Assembly (NCBI GenBank): GCA_913058165.1
Contig: CAJXQV010000072.1
Coordinates: forward strand, 1 to 6,342
Reading direction: 5' to 3'
Source: an uncultured Chromatiales bacterium
GTDB taxonomy: Bacteria; Pseudomonadota; Gammaproteobacteria; Steroidobacterales; GCA-2729495
Length of the DNA stretch: 6,342 bases
The notes below the pieces were generated by a model, which saw nothing but the letters and a program-made list of their open reading frames with translations, did no database searches and had not been told where the DNA came from. Below are positions 1 to 5,570 of this stretch, piece by piece. The translations under genes were made by a program, and so were the position numbers. Position 1 is the first letter of the stretch, and each line of letters opens with the position of its first letter.

Positions 1-50
1 GATCTACACAGAGTAGATCGTCGGCAGCGTCAGATGTGTATAAGAGACAG
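1..50 (+). other. Synthetic Nextera i5-side library adapter (not genomic)
   Basis: This is Illumina library sequence. Positions 1-9 (GATCTACAC) are the end of the P5 flow-cell primer. Positions 10-17 (AGAGTAGA) are an 8-base i5 index matching the Nextera index commonly labelled S504/N504. Positions 18-31 (TCGTCGGCAGCGTC) are the read-1 adapter. Positions 32-50 (AGATGTGTATAAGAGACAG) are the 19-bp Tn5 mosaic end. Genomic DNA starts at 51. The adapter should be trimmed; it is not a natural transposon end. Confidence 0.99.
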
Positions 51-411
51 CTAGCGGACTGCGCAAACTCTCACCAATAAAATCGTGAAGTATTAGGCCA
101 GCAAGCCCCACAGGAATGGTGGCGATCAAAATCGCCCAGCCCAAACGAGCATTCGCTTCACCATTGTCGATGGTGGCTGCCCTGCCCACCAATGAGGCAA
201 ACCACGCACGCAGTATTTCCAATACCTCATGACGAAAATACCAGAGCACCGCAGACAGGGTGCCAAAGTGCACGGCCACATCAAAAGCCAGCCCCTGATC
301 CGGCCAATCAAAAAACTGCGGCACAAGAATAAGGTGTGCAGAACTGGAGATCGGCAGAAACTCGGTTAAGCCCTGCACTAACGCCAATAAAACGGTCTCG
401 ATCCAACCCAC
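51..411 (-). CDS. uppP: Undecaprenyl-diphosphate phosphatase UppP/BacA, N-terminal part, cut by the adapter
   Basis: UppP is an inner-membrane enzyme that dephosphorylates undecaprenyl diphosphate to undecaprenyl phosphate, recycling the lipid carrier for peptidoglycan and other envelope polymers; it is linked to bacitracin resistance. About 120 native residues are present of a family length near 265-275. Visible family features are the acidic motif Q13-x3-E17 within VQGLTEFLPISSSAHL and the conserved Ser22/Ser23/His26, which align with E17, E21, S26, S27 and H30 of the E. coli protein. Hydrophobic stretches near residues 44-59 and 91-109 fit membrane helices. The later PGxSRS-type active-site segment lies beyond the cut. 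The start is GTG at 411: AGGG lies 6 nt upstream and an in-frame TGA shortly before it rules out a longer start. The frame stays open through the adapter and gives an artificial tail (SYTHLTLPTIYSV). It lies 97 nt downstream of midA on the same strand. Identification is firm. Confidence 0.95.
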
Positions 412-508
412 AGCAAGCCCTGCTCAATAGAAATACAAATAATGGTGTGGCGACTTTACCGCAAATAGGGAAGGACATGCATCTTGGAGAACGCCCTTTT
501 TCCCGCCC

Positions 509-1684
509 CTACAAATTTACTCGCAGATCACGCCCCTGAAATCCTGTGGACGGCAAAACATCGTCTGTGGTCAACAGCATTACTTTAAAGACCTCGCCCA
601 TTTCACCGGGCAAGGTCAACTTCTGCACCTGTGCAGACATCTGGGCGTTATTAACTGCTGAGTCTGTCTGCCGCAGCTCAAGCTGCGCCGTGATTCCGCT
701 GTGTAACAAAAAATGCGCCTGAGTTGTATACGCAGCGACGTTTAACCCGGCCTGCAAAGCTGCCTCGCCGACACGCGTAAAATCCACCCATGCCGTGATG
801 TCCTGAATACCCGGATACAACAATGGATCGTTGTGCACATGATGACGGTAGTGACAGCGCAAGGTGCCATCACTGCGCTCAGCAGAGTAAAACTCTGCTT
901 GGGGCAACCCGTAATCGATAAGAAATACAGCACCCTTATCCAAAAAGCCACCCAGGCTATGAATAAGCCCGGATGCGGCGAAACACACTTCGGAACGATA
1001 ACCGACCGGTAAATCAACCATCGAGGCAAGCCGGCCTGTAAATTCCTTTAGCGCACCTTTTACTGGCCGCGAAGCAACCGACAACCCCGCACCTTCCTGG
1101 CTAATACCCAATTCAACAGCACCTGAACTCCCAAGCTCAAAACGCGATACCGGCAGCGCATCCAGAACCTCATTAGCCACAATCACGCCGCTGAAACCCT
1201 TTTCAGGCAGGCTATCCAGCCAGACTACCCGATCCAATAGGTCAGGAACCCGCTGCAGCAGCAGATGGTGCTGGCGCTCACGCAGATCGGGCGATGGCTC
1301 AAGAATCAAGTAACGCTGAGGCAGCTCTTGCAAACGCTGCAACTCCAACAGCATGTCTGCCGCCATCAGGCCACTGCCTGCACCCAGTTCCAACACAGTG
1401 CGGCAGCCGGTTTGAACCAGCACTTCCGCGACCTGCCCCGCGAGGCATGCTGAAAACAGTGCTGAGATCTCAGGTGCGGTGACAAAATCACCCTGCTCGC
1501 CAAACTTAGCGGCACCGGCCTGATAGTAGCCAAGGCCAGGTGCATATAACGCCAAACGCATGTACTCACTAAATGACAACCAGCCGCCAGCAGCAGCAAT
1601 CTCTTGCTGAATCAGCGCCACCAGTCGAGCGCTATGCTCAGTTGCCGGCAAATCGGGGGCGGGTAATTGGTTGGACATGCTCAC
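509..1684 (-). CDS. Class I SAM-dependent methyltransferase, MidA/NDUFAF7 family
   Basis: This 391-residue protein belongs to the COG1565 / Methyltransf_28 family. Its eukaryotic members (NDUFAF7/MidA) methylate an arginine of a respiratory complex I subunit; the substrate of bacterial members is not established as far as I know. Family hallmarks in order: a helical N-terminus with the GYY...GDFVTAPEIS block (residues 52-74), the SAM-binding motif LELGAGSG (98-105), an acidic end of the next strand at LILEP (126-130), the ANEVLDALPV block (170-179), FLIDYG (254-259), the GTLRCHYRHH block (273-282) and the DITAWVDF block (295-302). The length is normal. The start is GTG at 1684; ATG at 1678, two codons in, is an alternative. 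The best SD-like GAGGG is 13 nt before the GTG, which is long, and an in-frame TAA upstream prevents much extension. No signal peptide is seen, so it is probably cytoplasmic. It is divergent from the pteridine reductase gene and precedes uppP. Confidence 0.92.
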   Translation of the reverse strand: MSMSNQLPAPDLPATEHSARLVALIQQEIAAAGGWLSFSEYMRLALYAPGLGYYQAGAAKFGEQGDFVTAPEISALFSACLAGQVAEVLVQTGCRTVLELGAGSGLMAADMLLELQRLQELPQRYLILEPSPDLRERQHHLLLQRVPDLLDRVVWLDSLPEKGFSGVIVANEVLDALPVSRFELGSSGAVELGISQEGAGLSVASRPVKGALKEFTGRLASMVDLPVGYRSEVCFAASGLIHSLGGFLDKGAVFLIDYGLPQAEFYSAERSDGTLRCHYRHHVHNDPLLYPGIQDITAWVDFTRVGEAALQAGLNVAAYTTQAHFLLHSGITAQLELRQTDSAVNNAQMSAQVQKLTLPGEMGEVFKVMLLTTDDVLPSTGFQGRDLRVNL

Positions 1685-1741
1685 TAGTGTAATCTTACCC
1701 TCAACTAGAACTTAACCCTGCATAGAACAAAAGGCATTGAA
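1685..1741. promoter_or_regulatory. Divergent intergenic region between midA and the pteridine reductase gene
   Basis: These 57 bp must hold, or adjoin, the starts of two divergent transcripts. On the plus strand AAAAGG (1729-1734) lies 7 nt before the TTG start at 1742 and acts as its ribosome-binding site. On the minus strand GAGGG precedes the midA start. I found no pair of -35/-10 boxes on either strand with a good match and spacing, so promoters are inferred only from gene orientation and may extend into the coding sequences. Confidence 0.4.
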
Positions 1742-2497
1742 TTGACTACTCCTGAGACTAACCTGAACGGCAAGTGGGCACTTATTACCGGTGCGGGAAA
1801 GCGGCTTGGCGAATGCATGGCCAGAACGCTGCATCAGCACGGTGCAAGTATCGCTATTCACTACCGCAGCTCGGAAAAACCAGCACAGGAACTCGCTGAT
1901 TCACTCAACGGTTTGCGTGCGGGCTCCGCATTTACTGCTCAAGCTGATCTATTGAATATCGATGAACTCAACGCCCTGGTTAAAACAGTTACTGATAAAA
2001 CCGGTCAACTCGACATTCTAGTCAACAACGCCTCATCGTTTTACCCCACACCGCTCGGCACGGTTACCGAAGCCCAGTGGCATGACCTGATTGGCAGTAA
2101 CTTAAAGGCCCCGCTATTTCTGGCTCAGGCGGCGCTGCCATTTTTGCGCGCTACCCACGGCGTCATCATCAACATTGTCGACATACATTCACAACGACCA
2201 TTGAAAGACCACACGGTATACGGCCCCTCTAAAGCCGCGCTCGCTATGTTAACCAAGACGCTGGCCAAAGATCTGGCACCGGAAGTCCGGGTGAATGGTG
2301 TTTCTCCGGGCGCTATTTTGTGGCCGGACGAAGGCATGCCCGAAAAGATTGCGGAAACGATCATCAAGCAAGTGCCGATGAAACGCGTTGGTGACCCTAC
2401 CGACATTGCCCGTACAGTGCTCTTCCTGGTGAAAGATGCACCCTATATAACGGGGCAAATTATTGCGGTAGACGGCGGCAGGTCCGTCGGCTGGTAA
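1742..2497 (+). CDS. PTR1-type pteridine reductase (short-chain dehydrogenase, FolM-like)
   Basis: This 251-residue NADPH-type short-chain dehydrogenase/reductase is expected to reduce dihydropterins to tetrahydro forms, such as dihydromonapterin or dihydrofolate, in the cytoplasm. The dinucleotide motif is TGAGKRLG (residues 16-23), where Arg-Leu-Gly is typical of pteridine reductases. NNAS (95-98) is the SDR structural motif. The catalytic set is Asp147, Tyr160 and Lys164 (YGPSK). Asp replaces the usual SDR serine, and the 13-residue Asp-Tyr and 4-residue Tyr-Lys spacings match D181/Y194/K198 of Leishmania PTR1. The C-terminus ITGQIIAVDGGRS (237-249) is typical of the SDR family. The start is TTG at 1742, with AAAAGG 7 nt upstream and no nearby in-frame ATG; the next Met is residue 26, after the cofactor motif. 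It converges on folK with only 19 bp between stops, which supports a pterin role. I withhold a gene symbol because folM-like proteins and ptr1-like SDRs are hard to separate by eye. Confidence 0.9.
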   Translation: MTTPETNLNGKWALITGAGKRLGECMARTLHQHGASIAIHYRSSEKPAQELADSLNGLRAGSAFTAQADLLNIDELNALVKTVTDKTGQLDILVNNASSFYPTPLGTVTEAQWHDLIGSNLKAPLFLAQAALPFLRATHGVIINIVDIHSQRPLKDHTVYGPSKAALAMLTKTLAKDLAPEVRVNGVSPGAILWPDEGMPEKIAETIIKQVPMKRVGDPTDIARTVLFLVKDAPYITGQIIAVDGGRSVGW

Positions 2498-2516
2498 AAG
2501 ACCGCTGCGGCGCAGA

Positions 2517-3008
2517 CTAAAGCTTAATAGGCTCTACAGTCATAGGGCTCGCCGACTGATCGAAGGCTGTCCAGAGCTCTGCCATAGTTTTGCCATTAAG
2601 CGGATGACGAAAGCCAGGGGCAATCTCAGCCAATGGGCCTAAAACAAAAGCGTATTTATCGATATCGTCGCGCGGCACTCTGAGCGCAGGGTCGGTATCA
2701 ACCAGATCGCCATACAGCACCATATCGAGATCTAAGGGACGCGAGACAAAGCCATGCTGATCTTCACTGCGACCCGCCTCGTGCTCCAGCTTAGTCATGA
2801 CTGCCGCGCAATCATGCGGCGAGCGCTCAGTGGTAAAACCAATAATCAAATTAAGAAAATCATCGCCACTGAAACCGGCCGATGCGGAGCGATACACCGT
2901 CGATAGCTGCAGATCGCCAAATTCCCTCTGCAATAGCATCGCCGCCAAACGCACATTAACTGCAGCATTAATATTACTGCCAACACTGACAAAAACCTGC
3001 GCAGACAT
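2517..3008 (-). CDS. folK: 6-hydroxymethyl-dihydropterin pyrophosphokinase (HPPK)
   Basis: HPPK transfers pyrophosphate from ATP to 6-hydroxymethyl-7,8-dihydropterin, the step before dihydropteroate synthase in folate synthesis. From ATG at 3008 the protein has 163 residues (E. coli has 159). Features are VSVGSN (7-12), STVYRSASAGFSGDDFLN (36-53), Arg80, and SRPLDLDMVLYG (89-100) with Arg90, Asp93 and Asp95, which align with catalytic Arg92 and the Mg-binding Asp95/Asp97 of E. coli. The positions of E. coli Arg84 and Trp89 hold Glu82 and Phe87, so this is a divergent HPPK, like the second folK copies found beside folB in some gammaproteobacteria. A TTG at 3032 would add eight residues, but ATG 3008 starts one base after the folB stop (TGA-T-ATG), which suggests translational coupling, and it places VSVGSN at the usual distance from the N-terminus. 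Confidence 0.92.
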   Translation of the reverse strand: MSAQVFVSVGSNINAAVNVRLAAMLLQREFGDLQLSTVYRSASAGFSGDDFLNLIIGFTTERSPHDCAAVMTKLEHEAGRSEDQHGFVSRPLDLDMVLYGDLVDTDPALRVPRDDIDKYAFVLGPLAEIAPGFRHPLNGKTMAELWTAFDQSASPMTVEPIKL

Positions 3009-3009
3009 A

Positions 3010-3366
3010 TCAGTCTCTACTGCCACGCTCAACCATCACACCCACTTCGCGCGAATGCTTGACAGCACCCGGCTTGCTCACGCGAACCCGGACCCACGGA
3101 ACTTTGTACACGGTCATGACATGACCAGCGACACGGTCGGCAAGCGTCTCTACCAACTTAAACCGCCCCTCCTTCACTAAACTCGTAACTGTTTGGGAAA
3201 CCGACTTATAGTCAACACAGTGCTCAATATCTTCTGTTTCTGCGGCCTTTGCTACATCCGTGCCAATATCGATATCGATATTCACCGTCTGAGGCATCTT
3301 CCGCTCCCAACCCCAAATGCCAATTATGCATTCGATCTCAAGATCTCTGATGAAGACAATATCCAT
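3010..3366 (-). CDS. folB: Dihydroneopterin aldolase
   Basis: FolB cleaves 7,8-dihydroneopterin to 6-hydroxymethyl-7,8-dihydropterin and glycolaldehyde; it can also epimerise to dihydromonapterin. The product feeds the adjacent folK. The 118 residues match the family length and align over the full length with the E. coli protein: MDIVFIRDLE at the start, Glu21 in GWERK, Tyr53, the LVETLAD block (71-77) with Glu73, Lys98 in RVSKPGAVKH and GVMVERG near the end. Glu21, Tyr53, Glu73 and Lys98 correspond to substrate-binding and catalytic positions of the family. The start is ATG at 3366, with GAAGG 9 nt upstream. The gene follows tsaD by 38 nt and touches folK, so the three genes are probably co-transcribed. 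Confidence 0.97.
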   Translation of the reverse strand: MDIVFIRDLEIECIIGIWGWERKMPQTVNIDIDIGTDVAKAAETEDIEHCVDYKSVSQTVTSLVKEGRFKLVETLADRVAGHVMTVYKVPWVRVRVSKPGAVKHSREVGVMVERGSRD

Positions 3367-3404
3367 ACCTTTAAACCTTCAAGGCTCCCCGCGGAACCGC
3401 TGCG

Positions 3405-4430
3405 CTAAATGACAGGTAGTTGATCAAGTGCCCATCGAGCATTAGCCACCACTCCTGCTGCGGCAGGCTGCCCTGAACCTATGCGTTGCGCTCCGGCGAA
3501 AGCCACCATAGCCCCATTGTCGGTACAGTACTCAGGCCTCGGATAAAACACCCTGCAACTGCGCTTCGCTAGTTCCGCTGACAGATCGGCACGCAGTTTT
3601 TTATTTGCACCAACACCACCAGCAACAACCAGTGTTTTATACCCTGTGTGTTTCAAAGCTCGGATAGATTTAGCAACCAGCGTTTCTACAACAGCGCACT
3701 GAAACGAGTTCGCCAAATCTGCTTTAGTGGATTCATCCAGAGCACCCGCAGACTCGAGTTCACGCACCTTGAGCATAACGGCTGTCTTTAAACCGCTAAA
3801 ACTGAAATCGAGACCCGGCTTTTTTAACATCGGGCGCGGCAGATTAAATTTATCGATACTGCTCTGCTCAGCCAATGCCGCTAGCGCGGGGCCGCCCGGG
3901 TAAGGCAGGCTGAGTAACTTGGCCGTTTTATCGAAGGCTTCGCCCGCGGCGTCGTCTAAAGATTCACCGATCAATGTGTAATCGCCGGGTGCCGCAACAT
4001 CCACCAGCAAAGTATGGCCGCCGGAAACCAACAAGGCCACAAACGGAAAACCCGGGCTCTGATCTTCCAGCATAGGGGCTAACAAGTGGGCCTCCATATG
4101 ATGCACTGGAATCGCGGGTATTCCCCAGGCCATCGCCAGCCCGGTAGCCACCGTGCCACCAACCAATACTGCACCAATCAACCCAGGCCCTGCGGTATAC
4201 GCAACCGCATCGAGCTGTGCTCCGACAATGCCGGCCTCAGCCAGCGTTTGATCAACCAGCGGCAATAATTTGCGAATGTGATCCCGTGAAGCCAGCTCCG
4301 GAACAACGCCACCATAAGGGGCGTGGAGCTCTATCTGACTGTACAAGCAGTGCGCCCGGATGCCCTGCTCGGTGTCATAAATAGCCACACCGGTCTCGTC
4401 GCAGCTGGTTTCAATTCCTAGTACTAGCAC
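3405..4430 (-). CDS. tsaD: tRNA N6-adenosine threonylcarbamoyltransferase TsaD
   Basis: TsaD transfers the threonylcarbamoyl group from threonylcarbamoyl-AMP to A37 of tRNAs that read ANN codons (t6A), working with TsaB and TsaE in the cytoplasm. At 341 residues it is full length. The ASKHA-fold features are complete: [12 protein letters not shown] (3-14), [13 protein letters not shown] (39-51), the metal-binding pair His111 and His115 in HMEAH, LVSGGHT (134-140), FDKTAKLL (166-173), YPGGP (177-181), FSFSGLKTA (209-217), [13 protein letters not shown] (268-280) and metal ligand Asp304 in CTDNGAM. The start is GTG at 4430, with GAGGA 5 nt upstream; the family begins right at this point ([13 protein letters not shown]). 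It is divergent from rpsU, the usual gammaproteobacterial arrangement, and heads the folB-folK transcript. Confidence 0.98.
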   Translation of the reverse strand: MLVLGIETSCDETGVAIYDTEQGIRAHCLYSQIELHAPYGGVVPELASRDHIRKLLPLVDQTLAEAGIVGAQLDAVAYTAGPGLIGAVLVGGTVATGLAMAWGIPAIPVHHMEAHLLAPMLEDQSPGFPFVALLVSGGHTLLVDVAAPGDYTLIGESLDDAAGEAFDKTAKLLSLPYPGGPALAALAEQSSIDKFNLPRPMLKKPGLDFSFSGLKTAVMLKVRELESAGALDESTKADLANSFQCAVVETLVAKSIRALKHTGYKTLVVAGGVGANKKLRADLSAELAKRSCRVFYPRPEYCTDNGAMVAFAGAQRIGSGQPAAAGVVANARWALDQLPVI

Positions 4431-4513
4431 GTAATTCCTCGGATCCTGATAGGTTTGGCAGGCTGGTGGGTGGACCCTGCCCCGCAGTGGTGCGGAGCAA
4501 GTGTCTCATAATT

Positions 4514-4542
4514 TTGCAATTTTACGGGCTGCGGGGTATATT
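4514..4542 (+). promoter_or_regulatory. Candidate sigma-70 promoter of the rpsU-yqeY-dnaG operon
   Basis: TTGCAA (4514-4519, 4 of 6 matches to the -35 consensus) is separated by exactly 17 bp from TATATT (4537-4542, 5 of 6 matches to the -10 consensus). Transcription would start near 4549 and give a leader of about 55 nt before the rpsU GTG. A second -10-like CATAAT (4507-4512) lies upstream without a good -35. E. coli uses more than one promoter before rpsU, so tandem promoters would not surprise. This is pattern matching only. Confidence 0.45.
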
Positions 4543-4557
4543 TTCGCCCCCGCCAGC
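4528..4557 (+). promoter_or_regulatory. Candidate alternative (anti-terminator-like) hairpin in the rpsU upstream region
   Basis: GCTGCGGGG (4528-4536) can pair with CCCCGCCAGC (4548-4557) over nine base pairs with one bulged C at 4554; the loop is 11 nt (4537-4547). Its 3' arm includes all of 4552-4557, the 5' arm of the U-tailed hairpin that follows, so the two structures exclude each other. It would be transcribed only if initiation occurs upstream of 4528. If the promoter at 4514-4542 is the sole start, this pairing exists only in DNA and is coincidental. Confidence 0.3.
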
Positions 4558-4575
4558 ACAAGGGCTGGCTTTTTT
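4552..4575 (+). terminator. Terminator-like hairpin with T-tract in the rpsU leader
   Basis: GCCAGC (4552-4557) pairs perfectly with GCTGGC (4564-4569) around the 6-nt loop ACAAGG, followed directly by six T residues (4570-4575). This has the form of a short intrinsic terminator, only 28 nt before the rpsU start. It is not behind any plus-strand gene, so if functional it would act as an attenuator of the operon, or, if transcription begins at about 4549, as a 5' stem-loop of the mRNA. With a six-base-pair stem the termination strength is uncertain. Confidence 0.45.
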
Positions 4576-4603
4576 GTCCCGATTTTTGTTGAGGAATATA
4601 AGT

Positions 4604-4819
4604 GTGCCAAGCGTACGCATAAAAGAAAACGAGCACTTTGATGCAGCACTGCGTCGATTTAAACGATCCTGCGAGAAAGCCGGAATTTTGTCTGAACTGC
4701 GTAGCCGCGAGTTCTATGAGAAACCCACCCAGGAACGTAAACGTAAAAAAGCTGCTGCTGTTAAGCGTCAGCTGAAGCGTGATTCCCGAGAAACCAACCG
4801 TAACGTCCGTCTGTACTAA
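4604..4819 (+). CDS. rpsU: Small ribosomal subunit protein bS21
   Basis: bS21 is a small basic protein of the 30S platform near the anti-Shine-Dalgarno end of 16S rRNA and is needed for efficient initiation. The 71 residues equal the usual proteobacterial length. The protein has the core [17 protein letters not shown] (residues 12-28), the [21 protein letters not shown] block and the final RNVRLY. The start is GTG at 4604, which gives the family N-terminus ([10 protein letters not shown]); AGGA at 4592-4595 is 8 nt upstream. Longer readings from an ATG near 4466 would translate the leader and are not credible. It is the first gene of the rpsU-yqeY-dnaG unit, divergent from tsaD. Confidence 0.98.
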   Translation: MPSVRIKENEHFDAALRRFKRSCEKAGILSELRSREFYEKPTQERKRKKAAAVKRQLKRDSRETNRNVRLY

Positions 4820-4851
4820 TTCGGCTCACGCTGATTAGAACAGCTGCGTTA

Positions 4852-4886
4852 CGAAGTGCAATTGCTCTAAGAGCAATTGCACTTCG
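4852..4886. repeat. Perfect 16-bp inverted repeat between rpsU and yqeY
   Basis: CGAAGTGCAATTGCTC (4852-4867) is followed by a three-base loop TAA and its exact reverse complement (4871-4886). In RNA this forms an uninterrupted 16-bp stem beginning 33 nt after the rpsU stop and ending 25 nt before the yqeY ATG. No T-tract follows on either strand, so it is not a classical intrinsic terminator. By position it corresponds to the region after rpsU where E. coli has the partial terminator T1, so a role in terminating or processing the message to make more bS21 than downstream products is plausible. That role is inference. Confidence 0.85.
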
Positions 4887-4911
4887 GTAGATGCACAGAA
4901 GCCCCTATCCG

Positions 4912-5358
4912 ATGTCCCTTAAAGATCAAATCAAAGCTGACATGAAAGACGCTATGCGCGCCGGAGAAAAGGAGCGCTTAAGCGTTATCCGAATGTTGCT
5001 CGCTTCGATTCAACGGCGGGAAATTGATGACCGCAAAGATCTTGATGATGTCGAAATACTGAGCGTCATCGAGAAGCAGGTCAAACAACATCGGGATTCC
5101 GCTACCCAGTTCAAAGACGCTGGTCGCGATGAGCGCGCCGACGCAGAACTTGCCGAAGCTGGCATGCTGTTAGGGTATCTGCCAGCCCCGCTTAGCGATG
5201 ATGAAATCAACGCTTTAATTGATCAGGTTATTGGCGAGACCGGTGCCTCAGGCATGCAGGATATGGGCAAGGTCATGGGCATTATTAAAACGAAAGCTCA
5301 GGGTCGCGCAGACATGGGCTCATTAAGCGGAAAAATCAAAGCCCGCCTCGCCGGCTAA
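4912..5358 (+). CDS. yqeY: GatB/YqeY domain-containing protein
   Basis: This 148-residue cytoplasmic protein of the YqeY family consists of an N-terminal helical part and a C-terminal helical domain related to the tail domain of the amidotransferase subunit GatB. A link to tRNA has been proposed from that relationship, but the cellular function is not settled. The sequence has MSLKDQIKADMKDAM at the start, LSVIRMLLASIQ (23-34), the family signature LLGYLPAPLSDDE (86-98) and the C-terminal MGKVMGIIKTKAQGRADM block. ATG at 4912 is preferred over ATG at 4891 because the family begins at this MSLK-type sequence and AGAAG lies 10 nt upstream; the longer form would add seven residues just after the hairpin. 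It sits between rpsU and dnaG, as in Pseudomonas-like genomes. Confidence 0.94.
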   Translation: MSLKDQIKADMKDAMRAGEKERLSVIRMLLASIQRREIDDRKDLDDVEILSVIEKQVKQHRDSATQFKDAGRDERADAELAEAGMLLGYLPAPLSDDEINALIDQVIGETGASGMQDMGKVMGIIKTKAQGRADMGSLSGKIKARLAG

Positions 5359-5570
5359 ATACCCCAGGCACCCTATACCTTTGCTCGAACCGCCTAAAAG
5401 GCGCAAAGAGTCACGAAATCATTGCGGGAAAACCGCCAACGTAGACTCGGAGCCAGTCTGAGCTTATTCTGCTGCATGTCTGTTTGAAAGCTATGATGCA
5501 CCTGCCCGAACAGGCCTGCTAATAACAATAACTGCGACAGCATCTAATAAGGGCAGCTCTTAACAAGCCA
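5359..5570 (+). other. yqeY-dnaG intergenic spacer
   Basis: This 212-bp spacer has no coding frame that I can support. It can form a weak composite hairpin: CTTTG (5379-5383) with CAAAG (5404-5408), enclosing CGCC (5391-5394) with GGCG (5400-5403) around the loop TAAAA. There is a seven-base one-sided internal loop and no T-tract. Another short stem is GCGG/CCGC at 5424-5436. A -10-like TATGAT occurs at 5492-5497 without a convincing -35. The dnaG start lacks a good Shine-Dalgarno; AAGGG (5549-5553) is 17 nt away, too far for an efficient site. Confidence 0.5.

Noticed and set aside
742..1029. Open frames overlapping midA in other frames on both strands, and similar ones opposite folM, yqeY and dnaG
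   Set aside because: They lack family resemblance and lie entirely inside well-conserved genes, so they are alternative-frame readings.
2505..2515. Small hairpin CTGC-GGC-GCAG between the convergent stops of the reductase gene and folK, as a bidirectional terminator
   Set aside because: The stem is only four base pairs and has no adjacent T-tract on the plus strand; the minus-strand TCTTTT is a few bases away and not well placed.
4482..4495. Hairpin CCGCA-GTGG-TGCGG in the tsaD-rpsU intergenic region
   Set aside because: It is a five-base-pair stem with no tail and no clear relation to a promoter or ribosome-binding site; such stems are common by chance.
4431..4603. LexA (SOS) operator upstream of rpsU, as in E. 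coli
   Set aside because: I found no CTG-N10-CAG palindrome with the usual AT-rich centre in this region.
4466..4603. N-terminal extension of rpsU from an upstream ATG
   Set aside because: bS21 has a fixed short N-terminus, and the GTG at 4604 with AGGA 8 nt upstream restores the normal 71-residue protein.
5469..5497. Internal promoter for dnaG using TATGAT at 5492-5497
   Set aside because: The hexamer 17 bp upstream is CTGCTG and no extended -10 TG is present, so support is too weak to list as a promoter.
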